NCBI GenBank assembly: GCA_023426855.1
Contig: JAEZBU010000345.1
Span: 1-8,529, forward strand
Length of the DNA: 8,529 bases
Source of the DNA: Pseudomonadota bacterium
GTDB taxonomy: Bacteria > Pseudomonadota > Alphaproteobacteria > Rhizobiales > Hyphomicrobiaceae
Reading direction: 5' to 3'
Position numbers and translations under genes: made by a program. Each line of letters starts with the position of its first letter. Within the stretch, counting starts at the first letter, position 1. The notes beneath the pieces are model-generated. The model saw only the letters and a list, made by a program, of their open reading frames with translations. It made no database searches and had not been told where the DNA came from. Shown one piece after another: positions 1 to 7,078 of this stretch.

Positions 1-231
1 CATCCGCGCGTGGTGGCGGTGATGGATAATGCTGCGCAGATCGTGCGCGATCTGGTGGTGCGCTATCGCGCCGACACTGGCGCACTTCCCGCCGCCTGGG
101 CTGCGGATGCGCAGAAGCTGGAGCCGCGACGCCGCGCCCGTCTGGCTGCCGATTTCGTCGCAGGGATGACGGACCGCTACGCGATGGCCGAGCATCGGCG
201 CCTGTTTGACGCTACGCCGGAATTGCGTTAG
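1..231 (+). CDS. dgt: Deoxyguanosinetriphosphate triphosphohydrolase, C-terminal end (partial, runs off the left edge)
   Basis: The reading frame is open from base 1 (the first codons give H-P-R-V-V-A-V-M-D-N) and stops with TAG at 229-231, so this is the last 76 codons of a gene that starts outside the window. The closing stretch, FVAGMTDRYAMAEHRRLFD followed by TPELR, matches the C-terminus I know from alphaproteobacterial dGTPase-like proteins. These are HD-superfamily phosphohydrolases that cut dNTPs, classically dGTP, into the deoxynucleoside and triphosphate and so affect the dNTP pool. The catalytic HD motif lies upstream and cannot be checked. The identity is also supported by position: dgt directly upstream of argS on the same strand is common in Hyphomicrobiales. 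The internal GTG at 10 is not a credible start. The stop codon overlaps a GTTAGC copy of the half-site repeated ahead of argS. Confidence 0.85.
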   Translation, partial: HPRVVAVMDNAAQIVRDLVVRYRADTGALPAAWAADAQKLEPRRRARLAADFVAGMTDRYAMAEHRRLFDATPELR

Positions 232-287
232 CCCCTGCGAGAGCCACAATTGCTAACAAATCGGCCGATGAAAGCTAACATGTTAGC
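227..287. promoter_or_regulatory. Repeated GCTAAC half-site with perfect 14-bp palindrome ahead of argS (candidate operator)
   Basis: The gap between dgt and argS holds GCTAACATGTTAGC (274-287), which equals its own reverse complement. The 7-base half GCTAACA occurs again in direct orientation at 252-258, 22 bases upstream or about two helical turns. A further inverted GTTAGC lies at 227-232 over the dgt stop codon. A separate palindrome, ATCGGCCGAT, sits at 260-269 between them. No T-run follows the 14-bp palindrome, so it does not read as a terminator. The arrangement resembles a two-site operator for a dimeric regulator 40-76 bases before the argS start. I cannot name the regulator, and the operator role is inferred from symmetry alone. 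Confidence 0.4.
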
Positions 288-327
288 ACCTATCCACGAT
301 GGCTTTGCCATTCCCGAAGGGTGACGA

Positions 328-2082
328 ATGAACGTTTTCGCCGAAGTGGAGCAGCGCATCCGCGGCGCGCTTCAAGCCATGCAGCAGGACGGCGAGCTGT
401 CCGCCGATCTCACCATCGGTGATATTGAGCTGCAGGAAGCCCGCGATCCGGCGCACGGCGATATTGCCTGCAACGTCGCCATGGTGCTGGCCAAGGCGGC
501 CGGCGCCAAGCCGCGTACGCTCGCCGAACAGATCGTCGCGCGCCTGCAATCCGATCCGATTTTCACCAAAGCGGACGTGGCTGGTCCCGGTTTCATCAAT
601 CTCGCGCTCTCGCCCGCGACCTGGCAAGGGCTGGTCTCGACCATCCTGGACGAGGGCGCCGCCTACGGTCGCAGCACGATCGGCAAGGGCAAGCGCGTCG
701 ATGTGGAATACGTGTCGGCCAACCCGACCGGCCCGATGCACATTGGCCATTGCCGCGGCGCGGTGTTTGGTGACGCGCTGTGCAACCTGTTGGCGTTCGC
801 CGGCTACGACGTGACGCGCGAATACTACGTCAACGATGCCGGTGCGCAGGTCGACAAGCTCGGCCGCTCGACCTTCCTGCGCTATCGCGAGGCGCTGGGC
901 GAGGACATCGGTGAAATCCCGGAGGGCCTGTATCCGGGCGATTACCTGAAGCCGATCGGTGAGATGCTGGCCAAGGAGCACGGACACGCGCTGCTCAACC
1001 TGCCGGAGGACCGTTGGCTGCCGATCACGAGAGATGCGGCGATCAGCGAGTTGCTCGGTCAGATCAAGGAAGATCTCGCCGCGCTGAAAATCCATCACGA
1101 CGTGTTCTTCTCCGAGCGGTCGCTGACGGCTGACGGACGCGATCAGGTGCGCGAGGCGATCGATCTGCTGCGCAGCAAAGGGCTGATCTTCGAAGGGCGG
1201 CTGGAACGTCCCAAGGGTCACGACGCCGACGAGTGGGAAGATCGCGAGCAGACCCTGTTCCGCTCGACCGCGTTTGGCGACGACGTCGACCGTGCGCTGA
1301 TGAAATCGGACGGCACCTACACCTATTTCGCCAACGACGTCGCCTACCACTACAACAAGCTGCAGCGCGGATTTGACGACTACCTCAACGTGCTGGGCGC
1401 CGATCACGTCGGCTACATCCCGCGGTTGAAGGCGGCTGTCGGCGCGTTGTCCGATGGCAAGGCCAACTTCGCGACACCGGTGTGCCAGTTGGTCAAGGTG
1501 CTCAGGCAAGGCGAGCCGGTGCGCATGTCCAAGCGCGCCGGAACGTTCGTGGCTCTGCGCGATGTGGTCGATGAGGTCGGCAGCGATCCTGTGCGTTTCA
1601 TGATGCTGATGCGCAAGAACGACTCGCCGCTTGACTTCGATCTCGCAAAGGTTGTCGAGCAGTCCAAGGACAACCCAGTGTTTTATGTGCAGTACGCGCA
1701 CGCCCGGGCATCGTCGATTTTCCGCAATGCGCGGGAGGTTTTCCCCAGCATCGATGAAAAGGCTGTCAAGGGGGCAGATCTCAGCTTGTTGTCCGACCCC
1801 GGAGAGATCGATCTGATCAAGCGTCTCGCCCGCTTCCCACGCATCGTGCAGAGCGCCGCGCGCGAGCGTGAACCCCACAGGCTGCCGTTCTACCTCTTTG
1901 ATTTAGCGTCAGCATTTCACCAGCAGTACGCCCGTGGCAATGAATCGCCACATTTGCGCTTCATACAACCCGCTGACGGCGGAGCAACTGCAGCACGGCT
2001 CGCATTGGTCGCAGCGACGCAGCGGGTCGTAGCCTCGGGACTGACCGTTCTAGGTGTGCAGGCTCCGGAAGAGATGCGATAA
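328..2082 (+). CDS. argS: Arginyl-tRNA synthetase (class Ia)
   Basis: This gene encodes the cytosolic enzyme that charges tRNA-Arg with arginine using ATP. The 584 residues fit the usual length of about 550-600. The class I signature HIGH lies at residues 138-141 within GPMHIGHCRGAV, preceded by VEYVSANPTGP, a typical ArgS context. The second ATP-binding motif appears as RMSKR at 399-403 in place of KMSKS; the change to R at the last position is common in ArgS, and the following AGTFVALRDVVDEVGSD block is characteristic. An N-terminal Add-1 type tRNA-recognition domain covers roughly residues 1-100. The C-terminal DALR anticodon-binding domain covers roughly 465-584 and ends with APEEM, the usual ArgS tail. 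The ATG at 328 is preceded by GAAGGG at 316-321, six bases away. The SPOR gene begins 46 bases downstream without an intervening terminator, so the two are probably cotranscribed. Confidence 0.97.
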   Translation: MNVFAEVEQRIRGALQAMQQDGELSADLTIGDIELQEARDPAHGDIACNVAMVLAKAAGAKPRTLAEQIVARLQSDPIFTKADVAGPGFINLALSPATWQGLVSTILDEGAAYGRSTIGKGKRVDVEYVSANPTGPMHIGHCRGAVFGDALCNLLAFAGYDVTREYYVNDAGAQVDKLGRSTFLRYREALGEDIGEIPEGLYPGDYLKPIGEMLAKEHGHALLNLPEDRWLPITRDAAISELLGQIKEDLAALKIHHDVFFSERSLTADGRDQVREAIDLLRSKGLIFEGRLERPKGHDADEWEDREQTLFRSTAFGDDVDRALMKSDGTYTYFANDVAYHYNKLQRGFDDYLNVLGADHVGYIPRLKAAVGALSDGKANFATPVCQLVKVLRQGEPVRMSKRAGTFVALRDVVDEVGSDPVRFMMLMRKNDSPLDFDLAKVVEQSKDNPVFYVQYAHARASSIFRNAREVFPSIDEKAVKGADLSLLSDPGEIDLIKRLARFPRIVQSAAREREPHRLPFYLFDLASAFHQQYARGNESPHLRFIQPADGGATAARLALVAATQRVVASGLTVLGVQAPEEMR

Positions 2083-2128
2083 TCTCTTGATTCGTCAGGG
2101 TGCGTAAGGTTCGTGCAAAGGAATCGAG

Positions 2129-3970
2129 ATGTCACGGTCGAATGGTCCGGTGACTCGGGGGACGCAGCAATCGCACGATTGGCAGCATCTTCACGAGCCA
2201 GATCCTTCCGCGCAGCCGCCTTCAGGCGCGGCACATCAGCCGTATCAGTGGCCTGCGTTGAACGCGCAGCAGCCGAATGCGCCGTATGGCTACGCTCACG
2301 ACCCTGCTGGCGGAGCGCATGATCCGCACGGGCACGATGCCCACGGTTTCGACCCGCACGGCCATGCACCGCAGCATGATCAGCAGCCGTCGTATCCCGC
2401 CTACCATTTTCCGCAGCAGGGCGCGCATCCGCAGCCCGCTCAGCCGAGCACGCCCTATTACGGTAATCAGCCGCCGGCTGCGCAGCCGCAATCTCAACAG
2501 GGCTTCACGACGCAGTTCGAGCAGTACCTGACCGCCAATCAGCAGCGCGCGAATGCGCAACCGCCGCAGGATCAGGCGGGTTACGGCCGGCATGCTCCTG
2601 AGCCGTTTCTTGATGACGGTCTCGCGCAGCTTCAGCATCAGCAGTCGCAGCAGCGTCCTTCGCACGCCAGCCTGCGTGACCAGCTTCGTGCGACCCAGGA
2701 TCAGCTTCGCAATACACAGGAGCACCTGCGCACGCCGCAGCAGTTCGATCAGTGGCAGCAGCCGCAGCACGATACCCGCAATTACGATCTCGGCAGTTAC
2801 ATGCCGGCGCAGACGGCCGAGCCAGCCGGTTACGGGGCCTCGGATGATCACCACCAGGGCGGGCACTACGACCAGCAGCAGTGGCAGGATCCGCACGCTT
2901 ACGGCAACCAGCCGTTCGATCATCAGGCCGATGGCTATTACGCCCAGCATGGCGAGGCTCTGCCGGTTGCCGAGCAGCCCGAGGGCGATGATCACGACGA
3001 CGGCGAGTACGAGGTGGAGGAACCACGCCGCGGTCGACGCGGACTCTTGGTGGTCGGCGCGCTCGTCGGTGCCATCATCGTCGGCGGCGGTATGGCCTAC
3101 GGCTATAAGATGATCGTCGGTCCCGGTTCGAGCGGCACGCCGCCAGTGATCAAGGCTGACAATCGCCCGACCAAAACCGCGCCGGCCGATCCGGGCGGTA
3201 AGCAGTTCGCACACACCGACAGCAAGCTGATGGGCCGCCTCGAAGCCGATGGCTCCGGCGGCGCCGCGCAGAACGCCGAGACAGACGAAAACGGCGTGCG
3301 CAAGGTATCTACGGTGATCGTCGGTCGCGATGGCTCGATTGGACCACCGTCCGAGCCGCGTCTGCCGCAGCCGACCGTGTCTGTTCCCGGCATGACCATC
3401 GTTGATGGCTTCGGTGGCCGCACGCCGCCGTCGCTGCCGCCGCCGCGCCCGATCGAGCCGATCAGGCCGGCGCCTCAGGCCGTGGTGCCGCCCGCCGTGG
3501 CCCAGCCGCCGACGCCGGCCATCATTTCCCGTGCCGTTGCGGAAGAAAACCAGCGGGCGCCGTCGCCTGAGATCCAGGCCGCGCAATCGCGTGTCGCCGC
3601 AGTCGCGCCAGCAGCGCCTCCAACGCCCCAGCCGCCTGTAAAACGGGCCGCCGTTCGCGAGGAAGCGCCTGCGCCCGTACGGAGTGCACCGATAACGCGG
3701 AGCGGCGCATCGTCGGGCTATGTTGCCGTGCTGTCATCGCAGCGCAGCCGCATGGACGCCCTGAAGACCTTCGCCGATCTGCAGCAGAAGTACACCGACG
3801 TGCTGCAGAACAAGATCCCGGACGTGCAGGAAGCTGATCTCAGCGCGCGCGGTCTCGGCATGATGTATCGTGTGGTCGTCGGACCGCCGGGCTCGCGCGA
3901 AGCCGCCAATAGCGTCTGTGGCCAGCTACGCAATGCCGGTTTCCAGGGCTGCTGGGTCACCGCCTATTGA
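2129..3970 (+). CDS. SPOR domain membrane protein with long His/Gln-rich cytoplasmic region
   Basis: The 613-residue protein is a bitopic inner-membrane protein with a C-terminal SPOR domain, the fold that binds peptidoglycan glycan strands lacking stem peptides at division sites. Residues 1-305 are low in complexity and rich in Gln, His, Pro and Tyr. They include a His cluster (about 57-83) and three tandem heptads, DQLRATQ, DQLRNTQ and EHLRTPQ (184-204), which could form a short helix or coil. An acidic patch (287-298) and RRGRR (300-304) precede one membrane helix (306-326), placing the N-terminus in the cytoplasm by the positive-inside rule. The juxtamembrane PPVIKAD (338-344) recurs in rhizobial homologues I recall. 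A Pro/Ala-rich periplasmic linker reaches about 528, and SPOR spans 529-613 with two cysteines (597, 608) that could pair. AAGGAA at 2118-2123 supports the start. The placement after argS and before nagZ is typical. A role like FtsN is possible but unproven. Confidence 0.9.
   Translation: MSRSNGPVTRGTQQSHDWQHLHEPDPSAQPPSGAAHQPYQWPALNAQQPNAPYGYAHDPAGGAHDPHGHDAHGFDPHGHAPQHDQQPSYPAYHFPQQGAHPQPAQPSTPYYGNQPPAAQPQSQQGFTTQFEQYLTANQQRANAQPPQDQAGYGRHAPEPFLDDGLAQLQHQQSQQRPSHASLRDQLRATQDQLRNTQEHLRTPQQFDQWQQPQHDTRNYDLGSYMPAQTAEPAGYGASDDHHQGGHYDQQQWQDPHAYGNQPFDHQADGYYAQHGEALPVAEQPEGDDHDDGEYEVEEPRRGRRGLLVVGALVGAIIVGGGMAYGYKMIVGPGSSGTPPVIKADNRPTKTAPADPGGKQFAHTDSKLMGRLEADGSGGAAQNAETDENGVRKVSTVIVGRDGSIGPPSEPRLPQPTVSVPGMTIVDGFGGRTPPSLPPPRPIEPIRPAPQAVVPPAVAQPPTPAIISRAVAEENQRAPSPEIQAAQSRVAAVAPAAPPTPQPPVKRAAVREEAPAPVRSAPITRSGASSGYVAVLSSQRSRMDALKTFADLQQKYTDVLQNKIPDVQEADLSARGLGMMYRVVVGPPGSREAANSVCGQLRNAGFQGCWVTAY
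2678..2740 (+). repeat. Three tandem 21-base units encoding heptads in the SPOR protein
   Basis: Three in-frame 21-base units start with GACCAGCTTCG, GATCAGCTTCG and GAGCACCTGCG and encode DQLRATQ, DQLRNTQ and EHLRTPQ. The amino-acid pattern (acid-Q/H-L-R-x-x-Q) is kept better than the bases, which suggests an old duplication under protein-level selection. It lies in the cytoplasmic part of the SPOR protein. Confidence 0.7.
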
Positions 3971-3982
3971 AACCGACCGCAG

Positions 3983-4009
3983 GCGCCGGGGCGAACTCCG
4001 GCGCTTTTT
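3983..4009 (+). terminator. Rho-independent terminator after the SPOR gene
   Basis: Thirteen bases after the TGA stop, GCGCCGG (3983-3989) pairs perfectly with CCGGCGC (3998-4004). A G-U pair and a G-C pair can extend this to a nine-pair stem closed by the loop CGAA (3992-3995). Five T residues follow at once (4005-4009). This is a textbook intrinsic terminator and marks the end of the argS-SPOR transcription unit. Confidence 0.88.
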
Positions 4010-4053
4010 CAGCGTGCAAGCGGTGGTTTGCTGCCGCCAGTTTTACTGCATAA

Positions 4054-4079
4054 GCGGACACGGGCGGCAACATGTCCGC
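4054..4079. promoter_or_regulatory. Inverted repeat GCGGACA-N12-TGTCCGC upstream of nagZ
   Basis: GCGGACA at 4054-4060 is perfectly inverted as TGTCCGC at 4073-4079, with a 12-base spacer. It lies between the SPOR terminator and nagZ and ends 35 bases before the nagZ ATG, where a promoter is needed because the terminator isolates nagZ from upstream transcription. No T-run follows, so it is not a second terminator. It could be an operator. Seven-base inverted repeats can also arise by chance in GC-rich DNA. Confidence 0.35.
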
Positions 4080-4100
4080 CTCCGCCATATCGTCAGCCGG

Positions 4101-4106
4101 TATAGC
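4101..4106 (+). promoter_or_regulatory. Possible -10 element (TATAGC) for nagZ
   Basis: TATAGC at 4101-4106 is the best -10-like hexamer between the terminator and nagZ. A start of transcription about seven bases later would fall nearly at the ATG (4115), giving a leaderless or almost leaderless message. This fits the lack of any convincing Shine-Dalgarno sequence before this start. No good -35 box is visible, so the call is weak. Confidence 0.25.
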
Positions 4107-4114
4107 CTCCACTC

Positions 4115-5128
4115 ATGCGCGCGTCTCTCATAACGGGCCTTGCTGGCCTTTCGCTGTCGCAGGATGAAGCCCGCTTCCTGGCCGAGACGCGGCCGTGCGG
4201 GTTGATCCTGTTTGCCCGCAACTGCCAGACACCGGAGCAGATCCGCTCGCTGGTCGATGCCGCCAAAACGGCGATCGGCAGCGACGATGTGCTGGTGCTG
4301 ATCGACCAGGAGGGCGGCCGGGTTCGTCGCCTGAAACCGCCGCATTGGCGTGAGCTGCCGGCCGCGGCCTGTTTCGCGCGGCTGGCGCAGCGCGATCATG
4401 ACGCGGGGCTTGAAGCGGCCCGCTTGGCCGCGCGCCTGACCGCGGCCGACCTGAAAACGATGGGCATCAATACCAATTGCGCGCCTGTGCTGGACGTGCC
4501 GGTGCCAGGCGCACACGAGATCATCGGCGACCGCGCTTATGGCCACACGCCGGAAACCATCGTGCCCATGGCGCGCGCGGTGGCCGAGGGCTATCTGGCA
4601 GGCGGCGTGCTGCCGGTGATCAAACACATTCCCGGCCACGGCCGCGCCCGTGCCGACAGCCATCTGGAGCTGCCGGTCGTCCCGACATCGCACGCCGAGC
4701 TGTCCGCGACCGATTTCGTGCCGTTTCACGCGCTGCGCGATATGCCGGCCGCGATGACCGCGCATGTCGTGTTCAGCGCCATCGATCCGGATGCGCCGGC
4801 CAGCACCTCGGCGATCGTGACGCGCGATATTATCCGTGGCGAAATCGGCTTCGACGGTCTGTTGATGAGCGACGATCTGAACATGAAGGCCTTGTCGGGT
4901 AGCATGCGCGAGCGCGCGGAAGCGGTGATCCGGTCTGGCAGCGACGTGGTGCTCCACTGCAGCGGTAATCTCGCCGAGATGCAGGAGGCGGCGGCTTCCG
5001 TGCCCGCATTGGCCGACAAACCGCTGGCGCGATTTGAGCGCTGCATCGCGCTGCTCAAGCGGTCCGATCCATTCGACGTTGCCGAGGCGGAAGCCGCGAT
5101 TTCCGCCGCCTCAGGCGCGACGGCGTGA
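4115..5128 (+). CDS. nagZ: Beta-N-acetylhexosaminidase (GH3 family)
   Basis: NagZ removes terminal N-acetylglucosamine from anhydro-muropeptides in the cytoplasm during peptidoglycan recycling; in some bacteria its products induce AmpC beta-lactamase. The 337 residues match the single-domain NagZ length, and no signal peptide is seen. Family landmarks are ILFARN (31-36), IDQEGGRV (63-70), the KHIPGHG segment (170-176) and the mobile loop holding the Asp181-Ser-His183 catalytic pair. SDDL at 252-255 contains the expected nucleophile, Asp253 by alignment to the family from memory. GDRAYG (138-143) and the TAHVVF strand (215-220) are also typical. The start at 4115 gives the expected N-terminus, but no clear ribosome-binding site precedes it. 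The gene follows a terminator and probably opens a unit with scpA, 54 bases downstream. Confidence 0.95.
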   Translation: MRASLITGLAGLSLSQDEARFLAETRPCGLILFARNCQTPEQIRSLVDAAKTAIGSDDVLVLIDQEGGRVRRLKPPHWRELPAAACFARLAQRDHDAGLEAARLAARLTAADLKTMGINTNCAPVLDVPVPGAHEIIGDRAYGHTPETIVPMARAVAEGYLAGGVLPVIKHIPGHGRARADSHLELPVVPTSHAELSATDFVPFHALRDMPAAMTAHVVFSAIDPDAPASTSAIVTRDIIRGEIGFDGLLMSDDLNMKALSGSMRERAEAVIRSGSDVVLHCSGNLAEMQEAAASVPALADKPLARFERCIALLKRSDPFDVAEAEAAISAASGATA

Positions 5129-5182
5129 ATCAGTGTACTCTTCAACAGCTTTTCCACCAGAGCGGGTAGCTGGCTAGAGCTG

Positions 5183-6046
5183 ATGATTGGGGATCCGAGC
5201 ATACCCGGCGCATCGAGCCGTGAGGACCTGACAGCTGGCGCTATCGAGGCCTGGGAGGCGCCGCGGCCCGAAGATGCGCCGTCCGCCCAGGAAGCGCTGG
5301 TCATCGACGTCGATGGCTTCGAGGGGCCACTCGATATGCTGCTGGCGATGGCGCGACTGCAGAAGGTCGATCTCGCCAAAATCTCCATGTTGGCGCTGGC
5401 CGAGCAATATCTGACATTCATCCGCGAGGCGGAACGGCTGCGGCTTGAAGTGGCGGCCGACTATCTGGTGATGGCCGCTTGGCTGGCCTACCTCAAATCG
5501 CGTCTGCTGCTGCCGCGCGAGACCAAGGACGACGCCGAGCCAAGCGGAGAAGAACTGGCGCAGCGGCTGGCTTTTCGGCTGATGCGATTGGAAGCCATGC
5601 GCGACGCGGCCGCCAAACTGATGACGCGGATGCGCTACGGTCGCGAAGTGTTCGGGCGCGGCATGCCGGAAGGCGTTCGCACCGTGCGCGATACAACCTA
5701 CACCGCCCAGATCCATGACCTGTTGCTTGCCTATGCGCAGCAGCGCAGCCGCACCGCCAAGCGGGTGCACGTGGTGAAAGCCCGCACGGTGTGGTCGATC
5801 AAGGATGCGCGGCGGCGCCTGCAGGATCTGGTCGGCGAGGCCATCGGGAGCTGGGTGCAGCTCGATCTGTTCCTGGAGCGGTTTCTGCCAACGCCGGAAG
5901 CAGGCAAGACGGTTTTGGCCAGTTCATTTGGCGCCAGCCTGGAGATGGCGCGGGAAGGCATGATCGAAATTCGCCAGGAGGAACCGTTCGGTCCGCTCTA
6001 CATGCGGCGGCTGGATGGATCGACCGATTGGCAGAAGATCGGGTGA
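5183..6046 (+). CDS. scpA: Segregation and condensation protein A (kleisin)
   Basis: ScpA is the kleisin subunit that bridges the heads of SMC and binds a ScpB dimer, forming the complex that condenses and segregates the chromosome. The hallmark N-terminal motif is present as DVDGFEGPLDMLL (42-54), followed by KVDLAKISML and the conserved helix AADYLVMAAWLAYLKSRLLLP (91-111). The C-terminal winged-helix region (about 240-277), with VLASSFGASLEMAREG and GPLYMRR, is the expected SMC head-binding part. At 287 residues the protein is slightly longer than the usual 250-280 because of about 38 variable N-terminal residues. The ATG at 5183 has only a weak AGAG upstream (5176-5179). The gene lies 54 bases after nagZ and 150 before the chosen scpB start; nagZ-scpA-scpB is a known alphaproteobacterial order. 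Confidence 0.95.
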   Translation: MIGDPSIPGASSREDLTAGAIEAWEAPRPEDAPSAQEALVIDVDGFEGPLDMLLAMARLQKVDLAKISMLALAEQYLTFIREAERLRLEVAADYLVMAAWLAYLKSRLLLPRETKDDAEPSGEELAQRLAFRLMRLEAMRDAAAKLMTRMRYGREVFGRGMPEGVRTVRDTTYTAQIHDLLLAYAQQRSRTAKRVHVVKARTVWSIKDARRRLQDLVGEAIGSWVQLDLFLERFLPTPEAGKTVLASSFGASLEMAREGMIEIRQEEPFGPLYMRRLDGSTDWQKIG

Positions 6047-6181
6047 ATCGCGTAAAAGACGCCCATATACGGGACTGGACTGCCGGTCCTCGTGCTGGTG
6101 TTTTGGTACAGTTTGTGACCGGAAGGACGGTTTTCTCCTTTGCGTAAGCAGTCGAAAGCGAAGCAATCCAGGGCCAAACGC

Positions 6182-6187
6182 GAAGGA
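6182..6187 (+). promoter_or_regulatory. Ribosome-binding site supporting the scpB ATG
   Basis: GAAGGA at 6182-6187 stands nine bases before the ATG at 6197, a good Shine-Dalgarno match. A second GGAAGGA at 6121-6127 stands 12 bases before the alternative TTG at 6140. The ATG with the better spacing is preferred. Confidence 0.5.
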
Positions 6188-6196
6188 CGCGAGACC

Positions 6197-7078
6197 ATGG
6201 TGCCGCCGAAGTTCTCAGTCGCCGAAGGGCCGGACGAGCAAGGCGATGCCGGTTCGGGTGCTGCCGCGCGTGCGCCTGTGGGACGGGCTGCGCAAACTGA
6301 CTACGAAAACGCGCCGTCCGCGCCGCCGCACGGTCTGCCGCCGAACATTGCCACGCTGCCGTCCGCGGACCGCCGCGCCAAGCTGCGCACCCTGGAAGCT
6401 CTACTTTTCGCCGCTGCCGAACCTATGGAGGAAACCAAGCTCGCTGAGCGCCTGGGGCTTGATACCGAACTCGGCCCGCTGCTGGAGGAACTGAAGGGGT
6501 TTTATGCCAGCCGCGGTATCAATCTCGTGCGTGTGGCTGGCAAGTGGGCCTTCCGCACCGCGCCCGATCTCGCCTATCTGCTGGAGCAGCACACCGCCGA
6601 TGAGCGTCGGCTGTCCAAGGCTGCTCTCGAAACGTTGGCGATCATTGCCTATCACCAGCCGGTCACACGCGCCGAAATCGAGGAAATCCGAGGCGTGACG
6701 ACCTCCAAGGGCACGCTCGACGTTCTGCTGGAAAGCGGCTGGATACGCCCTCGCGGACGGCGCCGCGCGCCCGGCAAGCCGATCACCTACGGTACGACCG
6801 ACTCCTTCCTCATGCATTTCGGCCTCGACACCATCAAGGATCTGCCGGGGCTGGCAGAGCTCAAGGGGGCCGGATTGCTTGACTCCAACCTACCGCCGGA
6901 CTTCAAAGTGCCTGACCCGACGGATGTCGCCGCCCTGATGCCGGATGAGCTGCCGCTCGAAGACGAGCCGGAACAGTTGCCGCTGGACGATGAGGATGAC
7001 GACGACACCCCGGAAGACCTGAAGCTGCTCCTTGCACAGGAGCCGATGGATCCGGCTGACGACGAAGAGCTGTCATAG
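6197..7078 (+). CDS. scpB: Segregation and condensation protein B
   Basis: ScpB forms a dimer that binds the middle of ScpA in the SMC condensin complex. The core is easily recognised: LEALLFAAAEPMEETKLAERL (66-86), INLVRVAGKWAFRTAPDL (108-125) and the very conserved ALETLAIIAYHQPVTRAEIEEIRGV stretch (143-167). After these come TSKGTLDVLLESGWIRPRGRR and the usual FGLDTIKDLPGLAELKGAGLL ending (208-228). These make two winged-helix domains. The 293 residues exceed the common 200-250. About 60 N-terminal residues are variable, and the C-terminal tail (about 250-292) is rich in Asp and Glu. The frame stays open upstream to a TTG at 6140, which would add 19 Lys/Arg-rich residues. The ATG at 6197 is preferred for its codon and ribosome-binding site. 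Confidence 0.93.
   Translation: MVPPKFSVAEGPDEQGDAGSGAAARAPVGRAAQTDYENAPSAPPHGLPPNIATLPSADRRAKLRTLEALLFAAAEPMEETKLAERLGLDTELGPLLEELKGFYASRGINLVRVAGKWAFRTAPDLAYLLEQHTADERRLSKAALETLAIIAYHQPVTRAEIEEIRGVTTSKGTLDVLLESGWIRPRGRRRAPGKPITYGTTDSFLMHFGLDTIKDLPGLAELKGAGLLDSNLPPDFKVPDPTDVAALMPDELPLEDEPEQLPLDDEDDDDTPEDLKLLLAQEPMDPADDEELS

Noticed and set aside
10..231. A stand-alone 73-residue gene starting at GTG 10
   Set aside because: The frame is open to the left edge and the sequence matches the C-terminus of dGTPase, so it is a gene fragment cut by the window and not a small gene.
250..281. argS promoter TTGCTA (250-255) with TAACAT (276-281)
   Set aside because: The spacing is 20 bases and both hexamers are partial matches. 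Both also lie in the repeated GCTAAC elements, so the resemblance may be incidental.
283..1878. A 531-codon open frame on the minus strand opposite argS
   Set aside because: It lies wholly over a certain argS gene and overlaps its promoter gap. Its translation shows no family motif, and long antisense frames are expected in GC-rich coding DNA.
2222..3586. A 454-codon open frame on the minus strand opposite the SPOR gene
   Set aside because: The translation is dominated by Arg and Leu runs, which are the antisense image of the Gln/His/Pro-rich codons. The sense frame has a membrane helix, a SPOR domain, a ribosome-binding site and a terminator.
4043..4957. A 304-codon open frame on the minus strand opposite nagZ
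   Set aside because: It is the shadow of a fully recognisable nagZ. The antisense translation (His/Arg/Gln-rich) matches nothing I know.
6118..6134. Short hairpin ACCG-GAAGGA-CGGT followed by T residues, as a terminator between scpA and scpB
   Set aside because: The stem is only four pairs, and it lies upstream of scpB, which is expected to be cotranscribed with scpA. It is too weak to call.
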